Source of the DNA: Actinomortierella ambigua | Lineage: Eukaryota > Mortierellomycota > Mortierellomycetes > Mortierellales > Mortierellaceae | Direction of reading: 5' to 3' | NCBI GenBank assembly: GCA_016098155.1 | Contig: JAAAJB010000413.1 | Span: 1 to 20,677, forward strand | Length of the DNA: 20,677 bases | In this document: positions 18,014 to 20,677 of the stretch, one piece after another | How the letters are laid out: each line of letters begins with the position of its first letter | Numbering within the stretch: position 1 is the stretch's first letter | Notes under the pieces: generated by a model | The model's input: the letters and a program-made list of their open reading frames with translations, nothing else | Told to the model about the DNA's origin: nothing | Database searches by the model: none | Translations under genes and position numbers: made by a program

Positions 18014-20677
18014 ATGATCAAGACTGTCTACTCCATCTCTGCTGCCATCACCCTTGCGTCAAACGCCTTCCTCCTCTCGCTTCTTTTTACACCTCAACAT
18101 TCTGCGGCACATCTGTGGCCCAAGCCCCTATACCACTGCCAGGGCGAACAGACTTTACGCCTGTCAAAAGACTTTGAATTTGTCCTGCCCACCAATGTCC
18201 ATCCTCGTCTAGCCGAGAGCGCGTCGCGGTATCGAAGACGTATCCTCAAGAGTACTTTTGTCAGCCCTGTTCCTCCCACGGTCTCTTCTTCCTCGTCCTC
18301 ACCATCCAACGTCCTCACGCGTTCCTCCTCCAAGGCAAATACTTCCGGCACCTACGATCTGCGCCGCATTGATGTTCAAGTGGAGGACGCTCTTGCGAAG
18401 GCGCCTCTTGGGCCTGACACAGATGGTAATGATAGCACACAGACTTTGTCTTTGTTTCCCTTTATAGGATTGCCACAGGGTTCACTGACCCTTTCTGTTT
18501 CGCATGCCCCCCACTTTACGTTTTGTCTCAGAATCATACCAGCTGTTGATTGCCGCCGACGACGAGGAGGCCAACCGCCCGTTCGAAATCTCAAAGTCGC
18601 ATTGTGCCGCCATCCGCAATGGAGTGATCCTGCCAGGGTTACAAGCACATATCCGAGCCAAGACAATTGTAAGAGTCTGTCGGTCACTTCATCGCTGACG
18701 CATTTGCCTCTCTCTCTGTCCCTCCCTGTCTTTATCTCTCCCCTCCCCTCTCTTTCCCCCCCCCTTCTCGTTTGTGTCCCTCACTGTCCACAAGAAAAAG
18801 TTTCCCACAGCAACTTGCTGTGTTGCTCCTCCCCCCTTCCCCGCAAAATGCAACGACACAAAGAGGCCATGACATCGGTGTGCTTGTGTGATGGGGCAAT
18901 CAAAACTCTTGTAGCACCGGACTGTAGAGCAATTGCCCTCGTGATGTCACATCCCCGGCTCTCCTTGCTTTCTTGATCTCTCTCTCATGTGTGCGTGCAT
19001 ATGTCTTTTCGCTTCACTCTGTAGTATGGAGCCATGCGTGCATTCGAAACCTTTGCCCAGCTTGTCGTCAACACCGAAAGCGCGTCCACACCAGAAGGTG
19101 ATCAATCGAGTTTTGGGTCCTCGACCGCAACCTCCCTCATGAAGATTGTGCCCAACGTCCCGATCGTCATCCATGACCGGCCACTCTTCCAGCATCGCGG
19201 CATCCTTTTGGACACCTCACGCAACTTTTTGACCGTCTCGACCATAAAGCGGACGCTGGACGCCATGGCCATGAACAAGATGAACGTCTTTCACTGGCAT
19301 CTGATCGACTCTCAATCCTTCCCGCTCAAGCTCGACGACGTGAATGTCGCTACCACCAGTGCCAACGACTCTGATGAGCCAAGCAGCAGTGATACCAACA
19401 ACCCCAGCAGTGATAACAGTGACAACAGTGACAACAGTGACAGAAGAAGAAAAAGAGACAGCAGTAAAGAAACTAAAGTCACGACGCCAGACGAGGAGGA
19501 CCCGGACAGGGGCAAAAGCGATCACAAGGACAAGGACAGGGGCAAGGACGAGGACGAGTTCCTCCCACTCAGCCAACTCGCCGCCAAGGCCGCCTACTCA
19601 CCCGAGATGACCTATTCCAAGACCGACGTGGCCGACCTTGTCGCGTACGCGCTAGACCGCGGTATCCGCGTCATCCCGGAGATCGACCTACCGGGCCATG
19701 CCTGGGCCTGGTCGACCGCCTTTCCCGAGATCACTGCCTGTCCCGACGGGCCTGTCCATTACGCTGCCGAACACCCGACGGGGCAGATCAATCCGGTCGT
19801 CCCTAAAACCTATCGTGTGATCCAGGCCGTCTACGACCAAGTAGCCCCTCTCTTCCAGGACCCTTGGTTCCATGGTGGGAGTGACGAGATCAATTTCCGA
19901 TGCTGGAATGCCACCCGGATCATCACGGACTACCTGCGTCGTCATGGACACAAGGCCGACACGGCCGGGTTCGACTGGATCCTCAACCGTTTCATCACTC
20001 GGCAACATGATATGCTCCGTGCACAGGGGAAGACGCCCGTCGTCTGGGAGGAGGTCGTGCTGAACCATCGGTTGAACTATATGAAGCAGCCACAGCATCG
20101 CGATACCATCATCCAGGTCTGGACGTCGGCCGAGAACATCAAGAAGACGATTCAGAAAGGGTACAAGGTCATTGCAGGCTCGGCCGACTATTGGTACCTC
20201 GATTGCGGGTTTGGGTCCTGGGTCGGCAATGACGTGAATGGCAACTCGTGGTGCGACCCTTATAAGACCTGGCAAAAGATTTATTCCTTCAACCCTTTGC
20301 TGGGCTTGACCGACGATGAGAGCATGAATGTTCTTGGTGGCGAGGCACTCTTGTGGGGTGAGCAGGTAAAGTGGGAGGGTACATACCGCGTGAAATATTT
20401 TGATACCTCCAAAAGTGTGGAAAATGGAAAAAAAAAAGATGATTTTGTTCTCATAGAACATACTTTCCTTCCCTGCTCTTTCACAGGTGGATGACACAAA
20501 TGTCGATAGTAAGCTATGGCCAAGAGCCTCAGCCGCTGCCGAGGTAAAGAAAAAAAAGAGAAACAGGGGGAAAAGAATGTGTCTTATTCGCAGCATTGAA
20601 TACAAAGTCACTAATCTCAGCTCTCCTAACTAAAAAAAAAAAAAAAAAAAAAAACCCCCACCCCCCCCCCCCCACCC
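18014..20677 (+). CDS. Beta-N-acetylhexosaminidase, GH20 (3' end outside window)
   Basis: Secreted chitobiase/hexosaminidase releasing terminal GlcNAc from chitin oligomers and glycans. Exons visible: 18014-18425, 18532-18668, 19025-20365 and 20487-20543 (649 aa), then a donor at 20544 whose intron runs off the window. Residues 1 to about 32 form a signal peptide (hydrophobic ITLASNAFLLSLLF) before HLWPKP. GH20 landmarks: RAKTIYGAMRAFETFAQL; RGILLDTSRNF; MNKMNVFHWHLIDSQSFPL; RGIRVIPEIDLPGHAWAW; FHGGSDEINFRCWN with the catalytic Asp-Glu pair at about 470-471; WYLDCGFGSW; GGEALLWGEQVD; LWPRASAAAE. The usual H-x-G-G-D-E is H-G-G-S-D-E here. A charged insertion of about 70 residues (about 288-360) follows FPLKLDD. 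The last 50-80 residues should lie beyond the edge. Confidence 0.93.
20632..20677 (+). repeat. Terminal homopolymer block A23 then C-rich
   Basis: Twenty-three A residues followed by C5-A-C13-A-C3 end the window, inside the last visible hexosaminidase intron. There are no telomere-like units, so an assembly or contig end is the likeliest reason. Confidence 0.7.

Noticed and set aside
17996..18976. 326-codon plus-strand frame at the start of the hexosaminidase
   Set aside because: Its first codon is not ATG, and it reads through two introns. GH20 homology resumes only after splicing at 18425/18532 and 18668/19025.
19688..20611. 307-codon antisense frame across the hexosaminidase
   Set aside because: Mirror of a GC-biased coding exon; the sense strand has unmistakable GH20 motifs.

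Overview
The window reads as nuclear DNA of a filamentous fungus. It has short GT-AG introns (mostly about 70-180 nt), pyrimidine-rich tracts upstream of genes, spliced orthologues of eukaryotic trafficking proteins and a secreted GH20 enzyme. A RAB3GAP1 orthologue, which as far as I know is missing from most Dikarya, points to an early-diverging lineage. Mortierellomycota/Mucoromycota is my best guess from protein flavour and gene structure; this is inference, not a match.

Layout: 1-1190 is unassigned sequence. 1190-4903 is a repeat province: two decayed copies of one Gln/Ala/Thr-rich spliced gene lie tail to tail as an imperfect inverted repeat with arms of about 0.96-0.99 kb, and a third, truncated, inverted piece of the arm abuts the left end. 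4904-5295 is intergenic. 5296-15207 (minus strand) holds two large genes head to tail: RAB3GAP1 (6 exons, 1388 aa) downstream of TRAPPC10 (12 exons, 1193 aa). TRAPPC10 shares a 166-bp divergent promoter region with a RABL3-type GTPase (plus strand, 3 exons, 377 aa). RABL3 converges on a small Sel1-repeat gene (139 aa, minus). A beta-N-acetylhexosaminidase gene (plus, at least 5 exons) follows and runs off the right edge in an intron that ends in A and C homopolymers.

The middle genes share a theme. TRAPPII (TRAPPC10) is a Rab GEF complex, RAB3GAP1 is half of a Rab3 GAP that is also a Rab18 GEF in animals, and RABL3 is a Rab-like GTPase. All spliced models were built by joining exons by hand. 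Every exon junction keeps reading frame and each summed CDS is a multiple of three, which is the main support for the coordinates. The hexosaminidase lacks its last exon(s).
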